A stretch of 12,384 nt of DNA, taken from DATKDU01 sp035512595. Lineage in GTDB: Bacteria; Planctomycetota; Planctomycetia; Pirellulales; Pirellulaceae. The notes under the pieces were generated by a model that worked only from the letters and a program-made list of their open reading frames with translations, was not told the DNA's origin and did no database searches. Shown here piece after piece: positions 7,197-12,384 of the stretch. Numbering within the stretch: position 1 is the stretch's first letter; each line of letters starts with the position of its first letter. The translations under genes and the position numbers were made by a program. The DNA is taken from positions 1-12,384 of the forward strand of contig DATKDU010000173.1 in NCBI GenBank assembly GCA_035512595.1, read 5' to 3'.

Positions 7197-7894
7197 TCCA
7201 GCCCCTCCTCGAACTGCTCGATCCACTCGCGGGCTTCGGCCTCGCTGCGGGCGTTCCGCAGGGCCGAAAGAAAGCCGTCCTGTCCGATCAGCCGGCTGAG
7301 TCGCGCGAGCGTGCGCAAGTGTCCGGCGTCGTCGGCGGAGCAGATCAAAAAGAAGATGTCGGTAAGCTGGCCATGGCTTTCGCCGAATGGGATCCCCTGG
7401 CTCGTCACGCCAAGCGCCAGGAGCGGCTGGGCAATCGCCTGGGCCAGCGGCCGGCGCGGGTGGAGCAGGGCGACGCCGATTTCGAGTGCCGTCGGGTGGA
7501 GGTTCTCCCGTGCTTTCACCGCCTCGATCATCTTGGCCTTGTCCCACATCAGGCCGGTCCCCTCGGCCAGATCGACCATGGCGCTAATCACTGACGCCTT
7601 CGTGCGGGCCGCCAACGGAATGGAGATCGCCCCGGCGGGGATTGACTCGCTGATGCAGACCTCCTCCGAGTCGCCAGCCTCGCGGAGCACCCCTTCGACG
7701 TGGTCCAAGTCCTCGGCATCGGCGACGCCGATGCGGTCCTCCAGCCAGTGATGAACCTCGGAGGCGGCAAATCGCCACTGACCGCCAATCCGCCGCGCCG
7801 GCAGCGTGCCGCGCTCGGCCATCTTCTGCGCCTGGGCCGGCGAGATGTGCAGGTAGGTGGCCAGGCTCGTGATGTCAAAATCGTCGCTGGACAT
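7193..7894 (-). CDS. Helix-turn-helix (excisionase/MerR-like) domain fused to PTS EIIA type-2 domain
   Basis: A 233-aa cytoplasmic regulator candidate. Residues about 7-54 form an excisionase-type DNA-binding domain: SLATYLHISPAQAQKMAERG, then the wing-like IGGQWRFAASEVHHWLEDR. Residues about 80-228 match the fructose/PtsN class of EIIA: an ARENLHPTALEIGVALLHPR segment with His145 at the place of the phosphorylated His (IAIPHG in PtsN), and DIFFLICSADDAGHLRTLARLSRL as in the family C-terminal half. Known relatives take phosphate from HPr/NPr and act as regulators rather than transporters. The combination suggests phosphorylation-dependent DNA binding, which is inference. No HPr, EI or EIIBC gene is visible here. 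The start at 7894 has no Shine-Dalgarno site. It follows the 7966-8700 gene after 71 nt and overlaps the pseudo-receiver gene by 4 nt. Confidence 0.88.
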   Translation of the reverse strand: MSSDDFDITSLATYLHISPAQAQKMAERGTLPARRIGGQWRFAASEVHHWLEDRIGVADAEDLDHVEGVLREAGDSEEVCISESIPAGAISIPLAARTKASVISAMVDLAEGTGLMWDKAKMIEAVKARENLHPTALEIGVALLHPRRPLAQAIAQPLLALGVTSQGIPFGESHGQLTDIFFLICSADDAGHLRTLARLSRLIGQDGFLSALRNARSEAEAREWIEQFEEGLE

Positions 7895-7965
7895 GGGCCG
7901 CGGGAGTTAAGGGGCGATTGACGTCATTGTCGGCCGTTGGTGCCGCGCGTGTCCAGAGCGAAGCT

Positions 7966-8700
7966 TCAGGCGGTCAGCGGCGGATGCTCCAGGCGATAGC
8001 TTTCGTAGAGGGACCAGGCCCGCCGCTGCCAGTCGGCTGCTGGCACCAACCAGCCGCAGACGCGAGCGCGGCGAATCACCCCCTTCTCCAAGTGCTCTTG
8101 AAAGACCTCGGCCGAGACGCGCACGCCGCCGTCAGCGGCTTCCACGTTCATCGCATCCAGGTCGCTGGGGTGGATCATTTCCACGTAAACCTGGTTCGTC
8201 CCCGGAATGCCGCAGGCGACGATGCCGTGGTCGCCCCGGGCAGCCGAAAGGGTACGCGGCAGCGGCGTCGGAACAAACGTCCGCGGCTGATCACCGGGCA
8301 TCCAAATCAACGCTCCTAAAGCGTCCGGAATTGTGGACCAAATCGGGGTCTGCGGCTCGCTATAGAGCTGGCTGGTTTGAACCGAGACGATCAACTCGAC
8401 GCCGATGGCGGACAGCGACGGCTGCTGGCGGGCGCGCCAATAAATCTGCGACTGAATCGTGTATGGCGGCAGCGACGGATAGATTGCCACCAGATCAGTC
8501 CCGCGAACGTACGACTCCAGGGGCGCCAGCGGTTCCTCACTCGTCCGCGACGGCAGCCGCACCGAGAGGAGCCTGGCGTTTTCCCAGCCGTGTCCCGCGA
8601 TGCGGATCTCATCCAGGCCGCGCTCGACGTGCGTCAAATCGATCTGCACGTTGAGTGGGCCGAGCGACAAGAGGGCCAGATTCTCGCTGAGCGTCCACAT
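7966..8700 (-). CDS. Hypothetical protein, 244 aa, soluble
   Basis: I do not recognise the family. The protein begins MWTLSENLALLSLGPLNVQI, has no signal peptide or membrane helix, and reads like a beta-rich soluble protein. Regularly spaced blocks include DLVAIYPSLPPYTIQSQIYW, SAIGVELIVSVQTSQLY and GIPGTNQVYVEMIHPSDLD. A C-terminal helical part follows (SAEVFQEHLEKGVIRRARV, ADWQRRAWSLYESYRLEHPP). Codon use and GC-rich third positions match its neighbours, and the frame stays open for its whole length, so it is very likely a real gene. No catalytic motif stands out. It is the first gene of a minus-strand run with the HTH-EIIA and pseudo-receiver genes. Its start codon lies only 30 nt after an intrinsic terminator, which suggests controlled read-through. 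Confidence 0.75.
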   Translation of the reverse strand: MWTLSENLALLSLGPLNVQIDLTHVERGLDEIRIAGHGWENARLLSVRLPSRTSEEPLAPLESYVRGTDLVAIYPSLPPYTIQSQIYWRARQQPSLSAIGVELIVSVQTSQLYSEPQTPIWSTIPDALGALIWMPGDQPRTFVPTPLPRTLSAARGDHGIVACGIPGTNQVYVEMIHPSDLDAMNVEAADGGVRVSAEVFQEHLEKGVIRRARVCGWLVPAADWQRRAWSLYESYRLEHPPLTA

Positions 8701-8729
8701 GCGGCACCGTGCGGTGACGACGATTCAAC

Positions 8730-8770
8730 AAAAAAACCCCGCCGTCCTGCTTGGGAGCAAGTCGGCGGGG
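8730..8770 (-). terminator. Strong intrinsic terminator inside the 5' leader (candidate attenuator)
   Basis: On the minus strand the 8-bp stem CCCCGCCG/CGGCGGGG (8770-8763 and 8744-8737) encloses an inner helix CTTG/CAAG. It is followed directly by seven T residues (8736-8730). This is a textbook Rho-independent terminator. No minus-strand gene lies upstream for it to terminate, and the next start codon (8700) is 29 nt beyond the T-run. It therefore either ends a short RNA of about 120-145 nt or attenuates the 7966-8700 gene. Confidence 0.85.
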
Positions 8771-8793
8771 CCGGAACAGAGAAGAGGCCGAGG

Positions 8794-8841
8794 TCAACCA
8801 AAGTATGAAAGGAAATGAGTCCGAACTGCCAACCTCAACAT
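8794..8841 (-). CDS. Possible 15-codon leader peptide
   Basis: A small frame on the minus strand reads MLRLAVRTHFLSYFG and then TGA. GGGGAG lies 8 nt before its ATG, a better ribosome site than those of most genes here. It ends 24 nt before the terminator stem begins, the arrangement expected of a ribosome-sensing attenuator. It carries three Leu, two Phe, two Arg, one His and one Tyr codons but no run of a single amino acid, so no effector can be named. It may be a chance frame. Confidence 0.25.
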   Translation of the reverse strand: MLRLAVRTHFLSYFG

Positions 8842-8857
8842 CACCAAATCTCCCCAT

Positions 8858-8885
8858 ATCATATCAACATCGGCAGCGCTGTCTA
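8858..8885 (-). promoter_or_regulatory. Candidate sigma70-type promoter for the 8850-8700 leader
   Basis: On the minus strand TAGACA (8885-8880) and TATGAT (8863-8858) are 16 nt apart. Transcription would start near 8851. An alternative shifted upstream is CTGCCA, an 18-nt spacer and TATAGA (8887-8882), starting near 8875. The alternative would place the whole GGGGAG ribosome site of the leader peptide inside the RNA. The sequence alone does not decide between them. Confidence 0.45.
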
Positions 8886-9016
8886 TAGTTTTGTCCTAAA
8901 AAAGTTGGCAGACAAAAAAGTCTCCGGCCGGCTCGCCGCGATGCCCCGATAAGGCAGTTCGGGAGGAAATTCAGTTTGCCGCCTCGGCCAACTCCTCAAG
9001 GTGCGCGGAAGCGGGC

Positions 9017-9022
9017 TATAAT
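9017..9022 (+). promoter_or_regulatory. Candidate -10 box for the phosphatase gene
   Basis: A perfect TATAAT lies 42 nt before ATG 9065, predicting a leader of about 35 nt. No good -35 box is found 16-18 nt upstream (bases 8993-8999 read TCCTCAA), so activation by another factor or a weak promoter is possible. Confidence 0.45.
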
Positions 9023-9064
9023 CGGTTCGCTCACCCTCAAGACCACTCCCAAAAACCGATAAAA

Positions 9065-9862
9065 ATGCCTGATTTTCTGGAGGTTTGCCGCCAAGCCGCC
9101 CTTTCGGGGGGGGAAGTCTTAATGTCTTGGCGAGATCGATTCTCAACACGAGAAAAGGGGCCGCGCGATCTGGTTACCGAAGCGGATGTGGCAGCTCAGC
9201 AGGCCATTGAATCGGTGCTCCTGGGTGCCTTTCCCGACCACGATTTTTTGGGGGAAGAGGGTGCTGGGGATTGTTTGCCAGAAAAATCCAATCACCACAG
9301 TCCGTACCGCTGGATCGTGGACCCGCTCGACGGTACGGCCAATTACGTCCACAAGCTCCAGTCGTTTGCCGTGTCGATCGCCCTGGAGCATCAGGGAAAG
9401 GTCATCCTGGGGGTGGTCTACGATCCTGTGTCGGGGGAGTTCTTTCACGCCCAGGCCGGCGGCGGGGCCTATCTGAACGATCGGCCGCTGGCGACGAGCG
9501 GCTGCTCCTCGACCGATCTGGCCATGGTTGCCGTCAGTTTTCCGCCGCTGGTTGAGCGCGATTCGATTGAGATCCGGCGGTTCGTGGAGGCGCTCGTCGA
9601 ATGCCAGTCGGTGCGCCGGCTGGGATCGGCCGCCTTGAACCTGGCGTATCTGGCCGCCGGGCGGCTCGACGCCTATTGGGCCACCAGCGTCAAGAACTGG
9701 GACATTGCCGCCGGCATCTTGCTCGTCCGCGAAGCAGGGGGAGTCGTGACACACATCAGCGGCAGCGAGCTCGATCTGGAAGTCCCGCAGTTCCTGGCTT
9801 CGGCCAGTCTGTCGCTGCACGAGCAGATGTTGCGACTGCTGGCGACCGCCGAAGCCCAGTAA
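9065..9862 (+). CDS. Inositol-monophosphatase-family phosphatase
   Basis: A 265-aa cytoplasmic Mg-dependent, Li-sensitive-type sugar phosphatase. The metal-site motifs are intact: LVTEAD (residues 36-41), FLGEEG with Glu64-Glu65, WIVDPLDGTANYVH with Asp86, Asp89 and Thr91, and the late NWDIAAGILLVREAGG whose Asp closes the site. The length fits the family (about 260-280). The substrate could be myo-inositol 1-phosphate, histidinol phosphate, 3'-phosphoadenosine 5'-phosphate or fructose bisphosphate; the motifs do not separate these. Neighbouring genes give no histidine or sulfur context. ATG 9065 has no Shine-Dalgarno site; the preceding bases are CCGATAAAA. It is divergent from the 7966-8700 gene and appears monocistronic, since 282 nt with hairpins and a promoter-like pair separate it from the DUF1501 gene. 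Confidence 0.93.
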   Translation: MPDFLEVCRQAALSGGEVLMSWRDRFSTREKGPRDLVTEADVAAQQAIESVLLGAFPDHDFLGEEGAGDCLPEKSNHHSPYRWIVDPLDGTANYVHKLQSFAVSIALEHQGKVILGVVYDPVSGEFFHAQAGGGAYLNDRPLATSGCSSTDLAMVAVSFPPLVERDSIEIRRFVEALVECQSVRRLGSAALNLAYLAAGRLDAYWATSVKNWDIAAGILLVREAGGVVTHISGSELDLEVPQFLASASLSLHEQMLRLLATAEAQ

Positions 9863-9906
9863 CGCATCAAAGTTTTGCGGCGGGGGCGACGTCTTGTTAA
9901 AAACAC

Positions 9907-9925
9907 CCCTTGCGGCCCCCAAGGG
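9907..9925. terminator. Weak hairpin after the phosphatase gene
   Basis: CCCTTG (9907-9912) pairs with CAAGGG (9920-9925) around a 7-nt loop, 44 nt after the phosphatase stop codon. No T-run follows on the plus strand, while on the minus strand GTGTTTTTAAC does. It may be a poor or bidirectional terminator. The rest of 9863-10144 (282 nt) holds a promoter-like pair at 10012-10041 and a lone CCGGGACCTAC (9941-9951) resembling one arm of the 4114-4191 repeat. Confidence 0.3.
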
Positions 9926-10011
9926 AACATGAATTGCTAGCCGGGACCTACGAATTCGGGGCCGTTGGTCCGAAGTCTACGATTCGGCTACAGATTTTTC
10001 CAGTTTTTCAC

Positions 10012-10041
10012 TTGACGGCGATTAAAAACTTCGGATAAACA
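10012..10041 (+). promoter_or_regulatory. Candidate promoter for the DUF1501 gene
   Basis: TTGACG (10012-10017) and TAAACA (10036-10041) are 18 nt apart in an AT-rich patch. The predicted start near 10048 would leave a leader of about 97 nt before ATG 10145. The -35 box is good and the -10 box moderate. Confidence 0.4.
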
Positions 10042-10144
10042 GAGCTGGATATGTTTCCTCCCCTGTAACGTCCCGGGTGGCATCAGTCATAAGCGATTGG
10101 ATTGGACGTCAGGAAAAAACCCCCTCTTGGTCAGGAATCGAGCC

Positions 10145-11416
10145 ATGCTCACCATCTCGTGCGGCAAAAAGTCCCGGTTTTGCGACGGCGTTTCGCGGCG
10201 GAGCTTCCTGCGGATCGGTGCCGCGGGGATCGGCGGGTTGACCTTGGCCGGATTGATGAAGGCCGACGCGGCCCAGGGGACGCAGAACTCGCACAAGGCG
10301 GTGATCAACATCCATCTTGGCGGCGGGCCGAGCCATCAGGACATGTTCGATCTCAAGCCGGACGCCCCGCGCGAGTTCCGCGGCGAGTTCAATCCGATCG
10401 CCACCAATATCCCCGGCATTCACATCTGCGAGCATATGCCGCGGCTGGCGGCGATGGCCGATAAGTACGCGATCATCCGCTCGCTGGTGGGCATGTTCGA
10501 CGACCACAGCAACTATCACACGCAGACGGGCTGGGGGCACAATGAGCTCGCCAACGTCGGCGGCCGGCCAAGCATCGGCAGCGTGGTGAGCAAGCTGCAA
10601 GGGCCGACGGCCAGCGGCTCGCCGCCTTACATCGCTTACAACCAAGGGCACGAGGGCTTCCTCGGGGCCAGCCACAAGCCCTACCACCCGCAGGGAGGCG
10701 ACCTGCGTCTGGTCGGCGGCATTACTGAGGAGCGGCTCAGCACGCGGACGAATTTGCTTTCCACCATGGACCGCATCCGCCGCGATGTGGATGGCAGCGG
10801 CAAGATGAAAGCCTTCGATGCGTTCACGCAGCGGGCGGTCGGCGTCGTCACCAGCGGCAAAGTGGCCGACGCGCTCGACCTGGGCAAAGAAGATGAAAAA
10901 GTCCGCGAGCGGTACGGCCGCGACAGCGGGCAAATGTTCCTCACCGCGCGGCGGCTTGTTGAAGCCGGCGTTCGCGTCGTTACGTTCGATTGGGGCGGCT
11001 GGGACACGCACGGCGACAACTTCAATCACCTCCGCCGGCAATTGCCGCAGCTCGATCAGGGTCTTAGCTCGCTGCTAACGGACCTGTCCGAACGCGGGCT
11101 CGACAAGGACGTGACGGTGGTGATGTGGGGCGAGTTCGGCCGCACGCCGCGAGTCAACGGCACGATGGGTCGCGACCACTGGTCGCGCGTGGCGATGGGC
11201 TTCCTCGCCGGCGGCGGTATGAAGCTCGGCCAGGCGATCGGCTCGTCATCGGCCTATGCCGAGGAAGCCAAAGACCGCCCGGTGCAGCTCCTGGAAGTGT
11301 TCGCCACGCTCTACCACAACCTGGGCATCGACACGGCCAAGACGCAGCTCATCGACCCCGCAGGAAGGCCGCAGTACCTGGTTGGCGACTATCAGCCGAT
11401 TCGGGAATTGGTCTAA
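10145..11416 (+). CDS. DUF1501 protein, Tat-exported, alkaline-phosphatase-like fold
   Basis: A 423-aa protein of the DUF1501 family, very abundant in planctomycetes and of unknown function. Residues 17-23 read SRRSFLR, a twin-arginine signal, followed by the hydrophobic IGAAGIGGLTLAGLM and a likely cleavage site near ADAAQG, so export in folded form by Tat is expected. Family motifs are HLGGGPSHQDMFDLKPDAP, HMPRLAAMADKYAIIRSL, FDWGGWDTHGDNF, MWGEFGRTPRVN and GRDHW; the last two resemble metal-binding parts of sulfatase/phosphatase folds. ATG 10145 is preferred over ATG 10097 because the Tat motif then sits at its normal depth and AGGA lies about 9 nt before it. DUF1501 genes commonly sit next to a DUF1549/DUF1553 gene; none is present here. 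A 28-nt repeat copy begins 7 nt after its stop codon. Confidence 0.93.
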   Translation: MLTISCGKKSRFCDGVSRRSFLRIGAAGIGGLTLAGLMKADAAQGTQNSHKAVINIHLGGGPSHQDMFDLKPDAPREFRGEFNPIATNIPGIHICEHMPRLAAMADKYAIIRSLVGMFDDHSNYHTQTGWGHNELANVGGRPSIGSVVSKLQGPTASGSPPYIAYNQGHEGFLGASHKPYHPQGGDLRLVGGITEERLSTRTNLLSTMDRIRRDVDGSGKMKAFDAFTQRAVGVVTSGKVADALDLGKEDEKVRERYGRDSGQMFLTARRLVEAGVRVVTFDWGGWDTHGDNFNHLRRQLPQLDQGLSSLLTDLSERGLDKDVTVVMWGEFGRTPRVNGTMGRDHWSRVAMGFLAGGGMKLGQAIGSSSAYAEEAKDRPVQLLEVFATLYHNLGIDTAKTQLIDPAGRPQYLVGDYQPIRELV

Positions 11417-11422
11417 CAAACT

Positions 11423-11450
11423 GGCGAGCGGGGGGCGTCAGCCCCCTGAT
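11423..11450 (+). repeat. 28-nt GC-rich palindromic repeat, copy A
   Basis: The unit begins GGCGAGCGGGG and ends GCCCCCTGAT, with a perfect inner hairpin GGGGGC/GCCCCC around GTCA. An identical copy (B) lies at 11715-11742 and an exact inverted copy (C) at 11768-11795. Copy A starts 7 nt after the DUF1501 stop codon. The hairpin has no T-run, so it is a poor terminator. I recall this repeat as common in Pirellulales genomes, where it gives peptides such as SGGRQPPD; that is memory, not a search. Confidence 0.85.
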
Positions 11451-11487
11451 CAGCCGGCCCACGCCGGCCGCTCGTCCAAGACTTCAT

Positions 11488-11516
11488 TTGCACGCGGCAC
11501 TCGGCCCTCGTATGCT
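11488..11516 (+). promoter_or_regulatory. Candidate promoter of the ECF sigma gene, nearly leaderless
   Basis: TTGCAC (11488-11493) and TATGCT (11511-11516) are exactly 17 nt apart. Transcription would start near 11523-11525, only a few nucleotides before ATG 11527. This favours ATG 11527 over the in-frame ATG 11512, which overlaps the -10 box. The absence of a Shine-Dalgarno site fits leaderless translation. Confidence 0.5.
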
Positions 11517-11526
11517 GAATGCCGCC

Positions 11527-12192
11527 ATGCAATCTCCTTCCCCCACCGACGACGCTTCACGGCCCGCTGCACTGGCGGCCGAGAAGCTGTTGCCGCTGGT
11601 CTATCAGGAGTTGCGGCAACTCGCCGCAGCGCGTTTGGCGGCGGAAAAGCCGGGTCAGACGCTGCAGGCGACGGCACTGGTCCACGAGGCGTATCTGCGG
11701 CTGGTAGGCCCCTCGGCGAGCGGGGGGCGTCAGCCCCCTGATTCCACCGCGAACAGGCAGTCGTCCCATCAGGGGGCTGACGCCCCCCGCTCGCCAACTG
11801 ACGCTCCCCGCTCGCCTGCATTCAATTCCCGCGGCCACTTCTTCGCCGCCGCGGCCGAGGCGATGCGGCGAATTCTCATCGAGCAGGCCCGGCGCAAGGG
11901 GCGGATCAAGCACGGCGGCGGGCAGCAGCGGGTCGATCTCGACTCGGAATGCCTGGTGGCCGATGACTGCTCCCTCGACCTGCTGGCGCTCGATGAGGCC
12001 CTGTCGAAGCTGGCTGCGATGGATGCCGCCAAGGCGGAACTGGTGAAACTCCGCTACTTTGCCGGGCTAACGATGCCCGAGGCGGCAGCCGCCCTCGACG
12101 TTTCCCTGGCGACGGCCGAGCGGTGGTGGACCTTTTCCAAGTCGTGGCTGTATGCCGAGCTGTCGGACCGGCCTCGCGAGCCCGAGCCCTGA
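11527..12192 (+). CDS. ECF RNA polymerase sigma factor (TIGR02999-like) with repeat-derived insertion
   Basis: A 221-aa sigma factor directing RNA polymerase to alternative promoters. Region 2 begins EKLLPLVYQELRQLAAARL and includes LQATALVHEAYLRLVG (region 2.1-2.2, ending near residue 61). It continues after an interruption with FNSRGHFFAAAAEAMRRILI (regions 2.3-2.4, from residue 99). Region 4 is LDEALSKLAAMDAAKAELVK, then LRYFAGLTMPEAAAALDVSL and ATAERWWTFSKSWLYAEL. Residues about 63-97 (SASGGRQPPDS to APRSPTDAPRSP) are encoded by inverted copies of the 28-nt repeat, have no sigma homology and keep the frame. Removing them gives about 186 aa, the usual family size. No anti-sigma gene is visible; partners of this subfamily are often Ser/Thr kinases, and downstream sequence is too short to tell. 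ATG 11512 is an alternative start. Confidence 0.92.
   Translation: MQSPSPTDDASRPAALAAEKLLPLVYQELRQLAAARLAAEKPGQTLQATALVHEAYLRLVGPSASGGRQPPDSTANRQSSHQGADAPRSPTDAPRSPAFNSRGHFFAAAAEAMRRILIEQARRKGRIKHGGGQQRVDLDSECLVADDCSLDLLALDEALSKLAAMDAAKAELVKLRYFAGLTMPEAAAALDVSLATAERWWTFSKSWLYAELSDRPREPEP
11715..11816. repeat. Inverted pair of the 28-nt repeat plus a third partial copy, inside the sigma gene
   Basis: Copy B (11715-11742, same strand as copy A) and copy C (11768-11795, exact reverse complement) flank a 25-nt loop. A partial copy D (11798-11816, inverted, starting CTGACGCTCCCC) matches 19 nt of one arm with one mismatch. Together they span 102 nt, exactly 34 codons, with no stop in the sigma frame. 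In RNA, B and C could form a 28-bp stem around 25 nt. The junctions with normal sigma sequence fall at about 11711 and 11818. Confidence 0.9.
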
Positions 12193-12210
12193 TTGCGGGG
12201 ATTTTATACA

Positions 12211-12232
12211 AGCCCGACGCGCAAGCGAGGGA
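12211..12232 (+). repeat. Possible planctomycete intergenic repeat fragment
   Basis: The stretch AGCCCGACGCGCAAGCGAGG, 18 nt after the sigma stop codon, resembles a short motif I remember as widely repeated between genes in Pirellulales (AGCCCGAAGCG-like). It occurs once in this window, so its repeat status cannot be shown here. Confidence 0.35.
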
Positions 12233-12254
12233 AAGGCCGGTTAGCTAGTGCCCG

Positions 12255-12282
12255 TCCGGAAATGCCTTTCGGATTGTTTTTT
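12255..12282 (+). terminator. Candidate intrinsic terminator after the sigma gene
   Basis: TCCGGAAA (12255-12262) pairs with TTTCGGA (12267-12273), leaving one bulged base, around the loop TGCC. TTGTTTTTT follows immediately (12274-12282). It lies 62 nt after the sigma stop codon. From there to the right edge (12283-12384) I see no convincing gene. Confidence 0.5.
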
Positions 12283-12384
12283 GGCGGGCGGATTTGGTTC
12301 GCATTGCGCTGAAGAGCGATTGTTTTGGCACGGCGCGACGTGCTGGCCGACGAATTTCAGGCGGTTGAGGCGCGATCGTCGCGG

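Larger units (their letters stand above)
8701..9064. other. Divergent intergenic region with leader, promoters and terminator
   Basis: These 364 nt between two divergent genes hold no convincing long coding region. They are visibly richer in A and T than the flanks, especially 8800-8910. The minus-strand side contains candidate promoters (8858-8885 and one shifted upstream), a possible 15-codon leader peptide (8841-8794) and a strong terminator (8770-8730). The plus-strand side contains a perfect TATAAT at 9017-9022. A short palindrome, CACCGTGCGGTG (8705-8716), lies just before the 7966-8700 gene and could fold over its start region. Confidence 0.7.

Noticed and set aside
7919..7926. Palindrome TGACGTCA upstream of the HTH-EIIA gene
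   Set aside because: A single 8-nt palindrome is expected by chance at this length. No second copy or promoter position supports an operator, although the nearby regulator makes it worth remembering.
8609..8857. Minus-strand frame (82 codons) starting at ATG 8857 and running through the terminator into the 7966-8700 gene
   Set aside because: It would translate the terminator stem and overlap the next gene out of frame for about 90 nt; the shorter 15-codon frame has the better ribosome site.
8883..9149. Minus-strand frame (88 codons) across the divergent promoter region
   Set aside because: It covers the TATAAT and the start of the phosphatase gene and shows no motif, so it is likely chance.
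10109..11041. Minus-strand open frame (310 codons) opposite the DUF1501 gene
   Set aside because: Antisense shadow; the plus-strand frame has clear DUF1501 and Tat motifs.
11423..11816. CRISPR-like appearance of repeated 28-mers
   Set aside because: The copies have mixed orientation, irregular gaps (264 nt and 25 nt) and self-folding units inside a coding gene. There is no regular repeat-spacer pattern and no cas gene.
12340..12384. Open frame starting GTG at the right edge (VLADEFQAVEARSSR)
   Set aside because: Only 15 codons are visible, with no ribosome site and no recognisable family; it may be the start of a gene beyond the window but cannot be supported.

Overview
The window looks like chromosomal DNA of a planctomycete, most likely of the Pirellulales type. 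This is an inference from gene content. The evidence is a DUF1501 protein with a Tat signal, an ECF sigma factor of the planctomycete-expanded TIGR02999-like kind, GC-rich sequence, weak or missing Shine-Dalgarno sites, and GC-rich palindromic repeats of a kind I remember from these genomes. No rRNA, tRNA, CRISPR array, transposase or phage gene was seen.

Left part (1-6283, minus strand): a tightly packed set read right to left. It runs from a creatininase-family amidohydrolase to an MFS transporter (13-nt overlap), aerobic glycerol-3-phosphate dehydrogenase (glpD), glycerol kinase (glpK), a 76-aa two-helix membrane protein, and a beta-lactamase-family serine hydrolase cut by the window edge. 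GlpK and GlpD together turn glycerol into dihydroxyacetone phosphate. No glpF was seen; the MFS protein is the only transporter in the set. An unusual double hairpin repeat lies between the MFS gene and glpD and supplies the MFS stop codon.

Middle part (6411-8700, minus strand): three genes. A conserved-looking protein of unknown function is followed by a helix-turn-helix/PTS EIIA-type-2 fusion, which overlaps by ATGA a protein built of two degenerate receiver-like halves. Upstream of the set is a leader with candidate promoters, a possible 15-codon leader peptide and a strong intrinsic terminator only 30 nt before the first start codon. This suggests attenuation or a small RNA.

Right part (9065-12384, plus strand): an inositol-monophosphatase-family phosphatase, a Tat-exported DUF1501 protein, and an ECF sigma factor. 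A 28-nt GC-rich repeat occurs after the DUF1501 gene and twice more, in inverted orientation, inside the sigma gene. There the repeat-derived DNA adds about 34 codons in frame between sigma regions 2.2 and 2.3. The sigma gene also has a promoter-like TTGCAC-17-TATGCT placed so that its mRNA would be nearly leaderless.

The observations most worth checking are the repeat captured as protein in the sigma factor, the terminator-containing leader at 8701-8890, the compensated double hairpin at 4114-4191, and the EIIA/pseudo-receiver pair.
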